Positions 10,157 to 21,411 of a stretch of 64,000 nucleotides of DNA are shown piece after piece (position 1 is the first letter of the stretch; the number at the start of each line of letters is the position of its first letter). The position numbers and the translations under genes were made by a program. The notes below the pieces were generated by a model, which searched no databases, was not told where the DNA came from, and was given only the letters and a program-made list of their open reading frames with translations. The stretch covers positions 930,001 to 994,000 of the forward strand of contig CP075497.1 of NCBI GenBank assembly GCA_021613535.1, given 5' to 3'. This stretch comes from Adineta vaga (taxonomy: Eukaryota > Rotifera).

Positions 10157-12763
10157 TTTCCCAAAAAAGACAAAGCACAAATAAATTCTTAAAATAAAAG
10201 AAATGAATAATTACTAATTAATATATTTCTAATAAAAATATCATTCACACCCATTCGGTTGGCTCAAATGGCTACAAATGGTTAAATATGGTCTAAGAAT
10301 AGCTCGGCGATGCATGTGGTCTGTTATTTTTGGAGTGATTTCCGAACAAAAGCAAATACAGACCTGTGGTTGTTAGCATTTCTTAAAGCACATATGACTT
10401 CATCTATTCATGAATGATGGCTCGAAAAAATCGCAATCTTGAGCAGTCTATGTAAAAGGTTTTAGATCCTTTTTCTCTTAATTCTCATAGATATCTGTAT
10501 ACATATATATAATGCATCCAAAAGATAGTCTAGATGACTCCTTGAAATGTACCTCAGAATTACCATGCTGAATTATTTTCTTCACGAATTATAAGATTTC
10601 TACTGGTAGTCCAAACTTAGATCAGTTGATCTTACTTTGCTGAAAAATAGCTCTAAATTAGGGATTCCAATAAAATGCCTATGATTCGCGAAGAAAATAT
10701 TTTAACATGGTCTACTTCACATACATTAGAAGAGGACATGTTGAATTGACTATCTTTTAAATGTATCATACACGCAAACGTCTACCAGGATTAAACGAAA
10801 AACAAGCGTAGCTTTTAACAATCTTATACTATGAAATAATTTCTACTGGCTCTCTCGAAAATGTAAATCTGACAATACTGTTTCATCCGATTCTTTCTAT
10901 ATATATATATACAGAGAGAGAGATCGATAGATATATTTTTCCCTTGAAAAACATGTCAATATGGATTTTTTCCCTCGGTATGTAAAGTATTTAAATCTTC
11001 AAACATCGTTTACAACAGGGGATCATATAATGAGAAAGCAATATATATTATATGGATGCAAGAGGTAATGTATATTCTTTATGTACTATCTTAAAGTAGA
11101 AGATGTGATTATAGCTACCGTGATCATAATTTCGTTGTTGCTGAAGGGCTCTTCAGATAAATATTTTTTTATTGTTTGATGTGGTTCGAAATGCACACGC
11201 CATAATGTTTGTGGTTATATTGGCTTAATCAGAGAGGAGAAAAGAGGAATAAACTCCATCTTCATCAAAATTCTGGTTGCGCCAGTATGTGATGATCTTG
11301 TATCTTGAGGGTGTGGGTGTGGGTGTGGGTGATTTTCATCCGTTTATCCAAACATCCTCACCCATCCACACCCACACCCTCAAGATGCAAACAAATCTTA
11401 TTTTATCATCAATTAGAATATCATGAAACTGTTGCATGTCAATATTTAAGTGAACGATGTATTCAATTAGTTCTTCGTTCAAAACTTGTTGAACATCAAT
11501 AAACAGTAGGATACTGTATATCTTGTTCAATTAAATCTACAATTTATGAAGAATATTTGAAAAAATCAATTTAGAAAAACATCTGTCTGCGTGTTACCAA
11601 TAAAGAATCGATTAGTTGAATATAAACATATCTTCTGATAGAAATATGGAAAAAGATATTCTAGATAATCGAAGAAGTGTACCTAATAGGACATTGATAT
11701 ATTTATGAATGAATGGTTAAAGTTCGGTATCATCAATTCATTTGAACAAGCGGAAAAGTAGAATTGTGATTATTGCTCTTATTTATTAATTGTGGTGTTA
11801 AAATTTTATTTCTCGAACTGGTCGAAAATTCTGTATATCATGCGTGCGATTCTTATGGGTGGTATAGGATTAATTATAGGAAGTATTTTCAATATCTATA
11901 TTCATTTCTCTAAATGAATTAAAACATATAAATATTTTGGATAAATTTCTATGATTTTTCATTTTACAATATTTAGTTTTCTTCTTGGCTGCTCACTTAA
12001 AATACCATTAAATAAGTGTTTAGAATAGTATCCGCGTTGGAATGCAAAATTTACTAGACATAATTTTCAGTTGTCTTAGTCTATTTATAATGAAATTGAT
12101 TTTATTATTAATTCGCTCATATTCTACATTTACACCAAAGTATTTGATTATTTTTATTAATTATCAATTCATAAAAGCAGCTTCTAGACGCAATCTAAAA
12201 CGAATGAATTATTGTCAAGAAAATTGAAAAGTGATTAACATTATTCTCTTTCTTTATGTTATATAAATTCAGAAAGATTAATCTTAAAGAAAACAGTGAA
12301 TTGTTTAACTAATAAATGTTTTGAGTTGATTGTGGATCTTTTTTCGGAAGAAAATCATGATTCCCTAAATGATTCGACTCTTATTGTAGAGTTTGAGATA
12401 CCTTCCAGTTACACAATAAATGAAGATGAGTCACAGAAACAATCATAGAGTCAAAATATTTCGAACATAAAACAGAAGAATATGTTGTTTATGATTATGG
12501 ATTTAAAGTTCACAACGTTGTAAAGTAATAGTCGGGTTTTAACTTTAGTCAAAAGTATTATTTTGTGATCTTTCTTATAAATAACGCTATAGTCGAGGCG
12601 ATTCAGTTAATCTTCAATTGCTTTGACTTTTACTACTATTTCGGATAAGTAATGGTTTTTATTCTTGTTCAAAATAGAAAAAGAAACCGCATAAAAGATG
12701 AATATTTCTAGTTTATTCAATTTCAGGTACATAGATATCTTCTTCGATTCACAAACTTTAATT
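10157..12763. other. Intergenic, 2.6 kb; one foldback element, possible relics
   Basis: No supported gene. It holds the best-preserved foldback element (11304-11384). From about 11390 to 12230 several forward frames give hydrophobic stretches separated by stops, which may be a decayed membrane-protein gene that I cannot name. A GA/TA dinucleotide run lies near 10898-10937. Confidence 0.5.
11304..11384. repeat. TGTGGG-type foldback element (copy 7, best preserved)
   Basis: The left arm CTTGAGGGTGTGGGTGTGGG is followed by one more GTGTGGGTG unit. The right arm is TCACCCATCCACACCCACACCCTCAAG. The terminal CTTGAGGGTGTGGGTG and CACCCACACCCTCAAG ends are exact reverse complements. The loop is about 30 nt. 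The arm unit TGTGGG is the telomere repeat I recall for bdelloid rotifers. Confidence 0.85.
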
Positions 12764-14876
12764 TTAATTATCTCTCTTTTGAAATTGATTCCATACTTCC
12801 GTCGAAATATAGTTTTCATGGAGATACAAATGTTGAAGTGTCTAAATAGAAATATAAAAATAAAAATGATAAATATGAATAGAAATTATATGATATACCG
12901 AATTGCTCATGAGAGCATTGATAAGATATTGTGCTTCTTGATCTGCAATTTGATTATTTTCAAGGCCAAGTGTAATCAATGTCTGTATATACATAAATGA
13001 AAATTATTATCTAAATGATAATTAAAAACAACAAATTACTTTGTTATTTTTTAAACTATTAGCGAGATCTTGTATGCCTTGTCTTCCAATTGTATTTGTA
13101 CCAAGATTGAGTGTAGTGAGTGTCTGAACAGAAAAGTTAGAGATGCATACACAAAATGTTGAATAAAAAAAGCATTATTTACTGTATTATTTTGTAAAGC
13201 ATGACCGAAATATTGTGCTCCTCGATCTCCAATTGAATTATTTCCAAGGTGCAATTCTTTTAACGTTTGTAATGAATTTATTGTATTGTTATGTAAAAGA
13301 TTAGTTAGATATTGTGCACCTTCATGTCCAATTTGATTTTGCCAAAGCCATAATTTTGTTAGTGTCTAAACGAAAAAGTGAATAAGCATAATATGGCAAG
13401 AATTTAAAAAGTAAAAATGAAATTCACTTTGTTATTTTGTAAAGCATGAACAAGATCCTTTACCCCTTGATTACCAAGTTGAATTCCACCAAGATTAAGT
13501 TCAACGAGTGTCTGGATGGACATATTTAGATATTAATAAGAATAAAATACATAGTGAATGAAGTTTACTGTGTTAATGTATAAAGCCTTGAGCAAATGTT
13601 GCATCTTTTGATGACTAATTGGGTGTAAATGGAGATCGAGTATAGTAGGTGTCTAGAAAACAAATTTCATCACCATACACACATTATCAATAAAAGGTAT
13701 TCGATAGATGTTCATGTATACCTTATCAGATGTTGAATCAAGCATTTTATAGAGTGGTCTCTGAGTCAAATGATAGGCGTTGTCTGTCCATAATGTTTCA
13801 AGTCGAGCAAAATTTCTAACACGAAAAAAGTCAATGGGTGTAGTATATAGCCAAATCTCATCTTGTTCTAAGACGTAAGCACCGACTACAAACCGTTGTT
13901 TTTTATCAAGCCAGAAAGATGATCGAAATGAAGCAGTAAGAAGTTTAATATTAATCGAATCATCATTGCTGCTATAAGTATGAAAGAAAATAAATTCGAA
14001 TTTTCGTAGCTCGGATAGTTTAATCGAAATGAGTTTTCCCCAATGAGTAGCATCGAAAAAAGAATCAAACACTTTTCTATGAGAAGCTAATCTGAGTTGG
14101 CGAAGTGATGGTGTTAGAGCAAGTAGTAATTCCAAATGATTTGATAAAAGTGAACAGCGAGTCATAGTTAATGATTCAAGTACTGTAGTGAATGTAGTGT
14201 TTGAAGTTGATAAACCTTGTATCTCAACTTCATTAGTGATCAAATCACTTATGGAGAATGTTCGCAAATTAGGCAATTGTTGAAGAATGAGACGATACGC
14301 GCTACAAGTACAGTCATCAATTGCTAAGTGTTCTAATTTCCATTGATTTGGCCATGTTACATATTCCCACTCGATTTCTACATTACTCAAAGACAGTTTC
14401 CGAAGATTGTATTGACTGAATGTTGATGAAACAATCTCCCATGTTCTCTCATTTGTTTTTGCAGTTGAATCGAATGAAAATGACACTAAACAATTAATAT
14501 TTAAAACATTTTCTGCTAAATATTGCAATGGCATATGAGACATTCCACAAAAAGTAAGCGAACAAAGTCGAGTAAATTGAAGATTATTAAAGAGTGAATA
14601 AAATGAATGGATCTGAGTATTTCGCATGTACACAAAGTCATCCCTATCGATAATAGTCAATGAAACGACTCTCTCAGGTAGAATAAGACGAAAAGCCGAC
14701 TCTACAGTAGACGGGGATGTTGAATTGAAAGTGAGCTTGAATCGATTGTAGGTATCAGCACAAGCATACATTTGTTTGCAGACACAACGAGTTGAAAAAA
14801 TTGTTTTGAAATTGCAATAGTCGAAGATATGATGAACTATTTCAACAGGTAGAGCAAGAAGAGATGTGTTGATCAT
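12764..14876 (-). CDS. F-box protein with C-terminal leucine-rich repeats (one repeat per exon)
   Basis: Exons: 14876-13722, 13652-13569, 13511-13428, 13365-13183, 13123-13040, 12982-12899, 12841-12764; all introns phase 0, 57-69 bp. Protein 583 aa. Residues about 5-45 are an F-box (LLALPVEIVHHIFDYCNFKT, then RCVCKQM). Residues about 50-385 form a degenerate LRR-like region. Each following exon encodes 28 aa starting T-L (T-P in the first) with the ribonuclease-inhibitor LRR pattern, e.g. TLTTLNLGTNTIGRQGIQDL; one exon carries two units joined by INSLQ. F-box proteins bind Skp1 in SCF ubiquitin ligases and the LRRs recruit substrate. The gene may begin further upstream: an acceptor at 14892 would splice the Rel-like gene (14961-16043) into it in frame. 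Intact. Confidence 0.8.
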
Positions 14877-14960
14877 CGATTCGGTCCTATTCTGTAGAAT
14901 TTAAAAGCAGTTATACGATGTATCTTTCTTATTATAAAATAATTCGAATTAAAATTCAAC

Positions 14961-16043
14961 TCATACTTCTAAGATTGTGTCATCAAGCTTTTGTCGTTTC
15001 CTTCTCTCCATTGTATCTTCAATTGTCGATAATTCTTGCTCATAGTCATCATGCATGTTAATGCTGTGTGAGAGTCTACGATGATGATTCGCAAGTACTA
15101 TTGGATTTGACCAACTCGCTGACTCTTCTACCGAAAACAAATTTACAGATGCTGTGAAGAAAGGAATACTTCTATATATACCTGTCAATACGGTTGAAAA
15201 TACAGTTGTATGCCATTGAGTAACATATAATATGCCATCAGTTGTCGTGTACAATGTGAATGCCAGTTGCGATCTGTCGAGCTGGAATTTATGAATGAGT
15301 TCTTTCGGTGATATTGGTCTATAATACGACATATGAGAATTGTGTAATGCGTCCTTGACAGACGAGAAAGGAACCAATGGTTGCAATTTTCTTAGTTCAT
15401 TCTGTTTAGCTTTCAATAAAACCAAATATACTCTAAAGTTGATGCGAAATTAATTACTATTTGTAATCAAACAAAGATGTTTTCTTACTTCATGAATCCA
15501 TTGCTATCAGTCTCGATATCGCACACGATCGGATTACTATCCGGAATGTCCGGTGACCAAGTGCTTACTTGGAAACGATACGGCATGATATATCGTCGTC
15601 CAGTACTATCTGGAAGTGTAACCCAATGAACTTGAACTCTTCCTTGAATGTTTGATGTCATCTAAATACAAATATAAACGATGAGATAAAAATCTATCTC
15701 TTATGTTCAAGACTCCGCTGAAAGCTAGAAAGTTGACTGATGGTATATGGTACATATTGCTGTTTCGATGTTGTGACGACAGTTAATGAATGCTTTTTAA
15801 TTCGGTTGATATATTCGAACTTACTTTCAACGTCACATAATGGTTGCCCACACGATCAGCCACATAGCGCGGCTTTCGAATGCGCCCGTTTTGACTAAAA
15901 TAGTCTGATTTATAACGTGGTCGATATATTTCTTCAAGATCGTTAACAATTTCAAGTTTGATTGAGTTTTGAATTAGATCCGTTGTATCAGTACCAACAG
16001 AACGTGTGCAACGAAAGTTATCGTCTTGGCATTGTGATTGCAT
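14961..16043 (-). CDS. Rel-homology-like (NF-kB/Rel) DNA-binding protein, possibly spliced to the F-box gene
   Basis: Exons: 16043-15825, 15661-15489, 15432-14961; 287 aa if it ends at 14961. Resemblances to the Rel DNA-binding domain: LEIVNDLEEIYRPRYKSD (about residues 31-48) against Rel's 'L.I.EQP..R..R.RY..E', a YVTLK strand where Rel has 'YPTVKL', VQVHWVT for 'VRV.LVT', VYLVLLKAKQNELRKLQPL ending in PF for the 'LGIQCVKKK....PF' block, and SQLAFTLYTTTDG for 'VRLCFQ.FL...G'. Near the C-terminus RRKRQKL resembles the NF-kB1 nuclear localisation signal. No TIG/IPT half is seen, so at most the N-terminal half of the Rel region is present. The first intron (163 bp) is longer than usual. Homology is suggestive only; another beta-sandwich transcription factor is possible. 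Confidence 0.45.
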
Positions 16044-17329
16044 TTTGAAATCTATCGACTATTGATTAGCAATGCTCCTTGTGTAAATTCTACGGAAAAA
16101 AATGAGAAAAATGATGCTTTCGAAACTCGTTTATCACAGTGGGTTTTTTCTTTTTTTCGTTTTGCACGTCATCATTTGCTCAGTAAAAATATAATTTTTC
16201 TTGGTTGCGTTCTTATTTCTATTCGAGTAAGCACCAATGGTATACAGAATAAGATAAAGAACAAACAAATTAGTCACATTAATGTGACTTTCTTCTCTTC
16301 ACATCTGACGGAAGAACGAATAAACACTATCAACGATTTGTTGAAAACTTCACACGTTGATATGGTGTGGATAAATATGGTCTTTTGATCCTCACAGTTC
16401 TCAGATACATTTCTTTTCTTCCATATGAAATTTTTTCTCTTCGATATATATTTGATGTAGTTAGATAATTGAATGAGATCAACTGAATTATAATTCATAT
16501 AGAGAAAAAACACATAATACGAAAAATAAATTTTGTATTGAACGTTCGAAATGAAACTTGTTTGATATTTTAAGATATAAGTGAATACGATTTAACTTCA
16601 TTTCTTTCCTTTATACTCACTGATAGACGATATTATAAAAAAGGACACAGAGAAATGACAAATATTGTTCGTTTTTTTTTATTCAAAACATAGTAAAAAA
16701 ATCCGATTGAATCATTTTTCTTTCCATAAACTTGAAGTTTTACCTTTTAACCAAAGGCGCATTATCGTATTATGGACCATATTGACTCTAAAACACCCTT
16801 GTTTTCTCTATGTGATGTCTTTTCACATGTCAATACTATTATGGACACATACGAAAGATATCAGGTATATTACAATCGAAACAAAGACATATCATAACTG
16901 GATGGTTTATTTTTGTTTCAAAATACGATACTCTTCGACACAATCTTTCATGATATTATTAAGAATAGAAACAAAAAAAAAAGCAATGACTCATTTTAAT
17001 TCGTGACTTTATTTTTGATATTTTCTTTCGCTTCAGTTTTAATGTATTAAAATCTTCTCTCTTGCACCTGATCGATTAATTTCATATAGAATCTGACTGA
17101 TAGAGCTCAGAATATTAGAATATTTTCTTTGTTATCAGTTTTTTTTAACAACAGCTCATAATACTATCGAATTGTATGTTCGGAGATAATGATTAAAAAT
17201 AATTCTATTCTAATTTCAACTAGAAATTGACGAATTTAAAATTCTGTTCTTGTGATAACAGAACCAATGAAGTTGATCATTACGTCACTCGTTTAAAAGA
17301 AAATTCGGTAAGAATTTTTTTTCTTTGAT
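16044..17329. other. Intergenic, no gene recognised
   Basis: AT-rich with long T and A runs. Overlapping short frames on both strands (for example near 16274-16513 and 16665-17006) have Phe/Ile/Lys bias and no motif. Confidence 0.5.
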
Positions 17330-18020
17330 TTTAACTACTTCGCATTACAGAAGCGTTAATTGCATAATAGGGTAAAACGTATTTTATATTTGTGATTAAT
17401 TATACATTTACACTTTATTTGTTATAAATCAAGATACTCACAAGACTATAGTCATATCAGGAAACAAAACTGGTGACCAAGGAGCGATGTATTTAGCAGA
17501 AGCATTGTTATTTAATAAGGTTTGTCTATTGTTTCAATTCCATATCTCAACTATATGCAATAATATTATTTCTAATAGACCCTTAGAAATATAGGGCTTG
17601 TAAATGACAATAATCGGTTATGAAGGGGTAAAACATCTAGCTGAAGTATTATTATTAAATAATGTAATAAAATAAGCTATTTAATTATTTCTAAAATATT
17701 CAATGTTTTTATTTATAATAGACATTACTCAAGTTAGATATATCTGCAAATAATATTAACGATGATGGAATATACCATCTCGCAGAGGCATTAAAAGTGA
17801 ATACAGTAAGATTAGATATATGCATCTATTGTATATATTTTAACTATTGTCAATCATCATAGACACTTCAAGTATTAGATATTTCTTGTAATAAATTCAG
17901 TGCTGACACAAGATCATATCTTCGTGAAGCATTGCAAATCAATCAAGTAAGATGTTATTTTCAGTTATTTCTCACATAATCTATATTGCTCAATATTCTA
18001 GGTGGTCAAATTGAATGGTA
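17330..18020 (+). pseudogene. Leucine-rich-repeat gene relic
   Basis: Successive exon-like blocks, each preceded by an AG acceptor and followed by GTAA, read as 28-aa LRR units: KTIVISGNKTGDQGAMYLAE (about 17440), a frameshifted unit with GYEGVKHLAEVLLLNN (about 17617-17665), TLLKLDISANNINDDGIYHL (about 17724-17806), and TLQVLDISCNKFSADTRSYL (about 17863-17946). The exon-repeat correspondence is the same as in the F-box/LRR gene at 12764-14876 but on the other strand. The second unit carries a stop and frame change, and the chain ends in VVKLNGI and a stop. No N-terminal domain remains. Confidence 0.65.
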
Positions 18021-18228
18021 TTTGATCAAATGCCCAATCACAACATCCAAGTAGAATATGAGTGTGACTTCATTTTTTTACAAACTCTAATCAATGATTT
18101 TATTCTTGATATTGAAATTTAATCTTTGTTTGGAAAAAAAATTCCTAAATATACATGAATAGAAAGATAAAATTTCAGATAATCATCTCGACGATGTGGA
18201 TGAATAAGGCGATGATCAATATATGACG

Positions 18229-18627
18229 TTATGATATTACACAACTCCATGTGTTCTTAGCATCGTCCGTGATATCGACAGAAAAATCCCATAAATGATG
18301 AATAACTCGTCGTGCTGCCTCTAATCCGCCATCGATGTAAATTGCTCCGATTAGGGATTCTACAAAATTATCATATCTTAAAAATAATTTCCGTTCTACA
18401 CCTTGTGCAAAATCAATATGTTGTTCAATCTTTATTTTCTTTGCTATTTCAAGTTGTTTTCGGGATTCTGCCAGTTTACGACGATTATCGGTTAAATGAC
18501 CTGGTTCATAGTGTGGATAAGTACGATAAAGATGTTCGCTAACAACAAGACTAAGAACGCTATCACCAAGAAATTCTAATCGTTGATAATTGGCTTTATT
18601 TCGATCATTTACTCGATGAGATAAACA
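18229..18627 (-). CDS. RNase III-domain fragment
   Basis: A 132-aa open frame on the minus strand, bounded upstream by an in-frame TGA, without an obvious start Met. It contains SHRVNDRNKANYQRLEFLGD then SVLSLVVSEHLY, the RNase III signature (usually ERLEFLGD), and later YDNFVESLIGAIYIDGGLEA, the second catalytic block. The first two metal-binding acids (E and D of LEFLGD) are present. In the second block the acid three residues before the final Glu, normally Asp, is Asn. No double-stranded RNA-binding domain follows before the stop, and no PAZ or helicase region is nearby. It may be one exon of a larger gene whose other exons I cannot place, a mitochondrial L44-like protein, or a relic. Confidence 0.6.
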   Translation of the reverse strand, partial: CLSHRVNDRNKANYQRLEFLGDSVLSLVVSEHLYRTYPHYEPGHLTDNRRKLAESRKQLEIAKKIKIEQHIDFAQGVERKLFLRYDNFVESLIGAIYIDGGLEAARRVIHHLWDFSVDITDDAKNTWSCVIS

Positions 18628-21411
18628 TCAAACACTTGATATAGTATTTGAATATGTTGTATATAAGATGTCCAAAAACTACTGGGAAAAAATGATTCTT
18701 ATCGTTATTTTTGTTTTATTTGTCTTGCATATCTTTTGTTTTATATAAATAAGAATGATAATAAAGCAAAAAATACAGACAAAAAACAACACTTTCTATC
18801 AAAAGACTAATTAAAAACGTTATTTTGTTTCGAAAAAAAGAAGACGTGGCAAATCTCAAATTATAACTAGTTTTGAACAAATGCCTGCGTCTGATTTCTG
18901 CTTTTTCACTAGAAATCTACAGAACTGTTTGGTGTGGACATCTTTAGAAATCTATTTCTATTGAAAATTTTGAAAAATTCTTCTGTAACATCAGCAGATA
19001 CTGACATCACTTATACTTTGATCCAAATGTGCAGAAGAATTCATATATTAGTTAAATAGTCGCCACACGAATCTTTTGATCGACTTTCTCATAATAAACT
19101 TTTATTTTGATTTTTCACTTGATTCTGGTAGTTTTCATTCGTACTCATTATTCGGTTTAATCAAAAAAGACATATCCCATGAAAAGAATTTACCAACCAT
19201 CATGAAATCAGAGCCAATGAATATAAATTTGATAATACTTTCCATATTGAGATGTAATTTACAAGATATAAGGAATAAATTTCTAACTTCTTTCAAGTCA
19301 AAAAATTTGAAAATTCGAAATTTTGAAAATTTATGATATACTATCTTGAAAATTTGTATTAGTTTCATACTTGCTACCCCATGCCATATTCATTTCTTGA
19401 GGATGTGAGTTTATGGGAATGAGCCTGCCCTTAGCTCACGCCCACACCCGCACCCTCAAGATGCACGCAATTCCGATTCTAGAATTGGTATTGGGATTAG
19501 TTGGAATCGGATTTAGTACATCTCTATTTCTGACTGATTTCTTTTGCTTCACTAATTGGTAGACGCGGCTGAACACGATTAGTTAGTATTATATTAACGT
19601 ATCGTTCCGTTTTTTTCTCTCGTGATAGCAACGTCTGTTAGTAACATTTTTCTCTTTCTTTGAGAAAAGTAGACGATGGTTTGCTCCTTTTTTTACAGAG
19701 AAAAAGAAAGTAAAACAGACGAAGGGACTAATAGCTTTCATATTGCATGTTTCACTGCATTTATTCTTCGTTATTATTCTACACTGATTTTTCCCTGACA
19801 CACGGTATCGAATAATTCAACTATTCTTGGTCGTCGCATAGTGTATCAAAGTGAGTGAATATTTCGTTAGTATATGCACATTGTTTCAAAAGACTTAATC
19901 GTAGACTAATTTTCTATAATATATATATCGTTAATAAACTGGTTCTTTCCAAATTTCCCCGGAGTATACAGTAGCGCTTCTTTAGCACATCTAAGTTCTT
20001 CAGTTCCAGCCTGAAAGGAGTGTTGAAGTATAGGGCAGAAAATTTGGACCCCCACAGACCGCGAGCGATATAGTATCAAAGACTGTAATGGGCATTGGAT
20101 TACACAAAATATAAATATAAAACTTTAAGCTTAGCAGATTTATTATTTAAATGTCAACAGCTATATTGTGTTTCACATTTTAATCCTGCAGGGATTGCGC
20201 TAACAACTTGTTTTATATATGGTGCAGAGAGTTATCAACAAGTAATTTCAATTGCCAGAAACGTTCATAAGAAATTTCAAATTGTCTTCTTCACATTTTA
20301 AGAGTTTTCTGGTAGTACCAGTTATAAGTCAATCTACATATCCCACTATGAAGGACACAGAAAATCTGCTAAATTGAGATCATTGAATTTTGTTTAGTTT
20401 ATAATATGTTGCAAAGGGAAGATTCTTTTATGAATTTTTGCTCAAGCCACTTTAAAAATTATAGAATTGTTCATTTTTTTAAGCGTTTAATGGAAGAAAT
20501 GTACTAAAGATCCACTTTTAAGGGTCCTATTTTTTATACGACAGTTGCAGAATTCAGAATTTGATATGCTTCCCATCAAGAATCTTCTCGGTTGGTAAAT
20601 TCATTGTTAGACGTTTTCATAAATTGCTAACAAAAACTACCGCTTCTATGTTTATTAAAACGGCTTCTGTCAAATTGATAAAACTCTTCATTCCACAGGA
20701 CGTTATAAACTGAAGTGGATGTGAAGGCTTTGATCGAGGTGGCTTTCTAGGTTCTTAGCAGTGGTTGAATGGGATTATTCACAGAGAGTACGCCCATGTA
20801 ATTCTTAAAAATTTGCAGATGCTATCATCAAGAAACTCTGGAAAAGCTATTCTTATAAACATTGTATCTTTGCCTCACGATCTTAACAATAAAAATGTGC
20901 TACTTATACTCAGTTTATTATGAGGACTCGAATATTACCATTTTCATCCTAACTAAACTAGTCAGATGAGGAAAATAAGTCGGTTCCAGAACTTTTCCCT
21001 CTTCTTGGTTGTATATTTGATACTATTTTGTTAGGACTAAAGAGCAATAATTCATGTGCCTGGTAGAATATCAAAACCTGCTCAATAACAGTACTAGTCA
21101 AATACTTAAAGCCAAATTTTACTGAAACATAAAGCAATGAGAAACTATTTTCGACTGTCCCAGAACTTTCTATCAGGGCTGTAGTTTTGAGTATCGCATC
21201 AAGAATGTGTTCTAGAAAATGTGTCGAACGGTTGTTTAGATGTGACATGAATAATACAACATAGGACTTTTTATGCTACATTCTTCAAGAGAATGTTAAT
21301 TACTTCATCTTTTATTATTATTGTTATTAGGGTCATAGCTAAATAGACAAGAGGATTACGGATAAAGAACTCAATCAAGAAATCAAATATCAATTTTATA
21401 CGCATTTACTA
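18628..21411. other. Intergenic, 2.8 kb; foldback element and unrecognised sequence
   Basis: Contains a foldback element (19396-19460). Between about 19950 and 21250 the base composition is less AT-rich than the surroundings and short frames occur on both strands (20095-20301 forward; 20958-21248 reverse), but none continues or shows a motif. It could be a worn transposon. Confidence 0.4.
19396..19460. repeat. TGTGGG-type foldback element (copy 8)
   Basis: CTTGAGGATGTGAG left end and CACGCCCACACCCGCACCCTCAAG right end; the terminal CTTGAGG/CCTCAAG match copy 7. Confidence 0.65.

Noticed and set aside
16665-17006. 113-codon forward frame
   Set aside because: Biased composition, no motif, no conserved partner.
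20958-21248. 96-codon reverse frame, possible transposon part
   Set aside because: No transposase or RT motif and stops on both sides.
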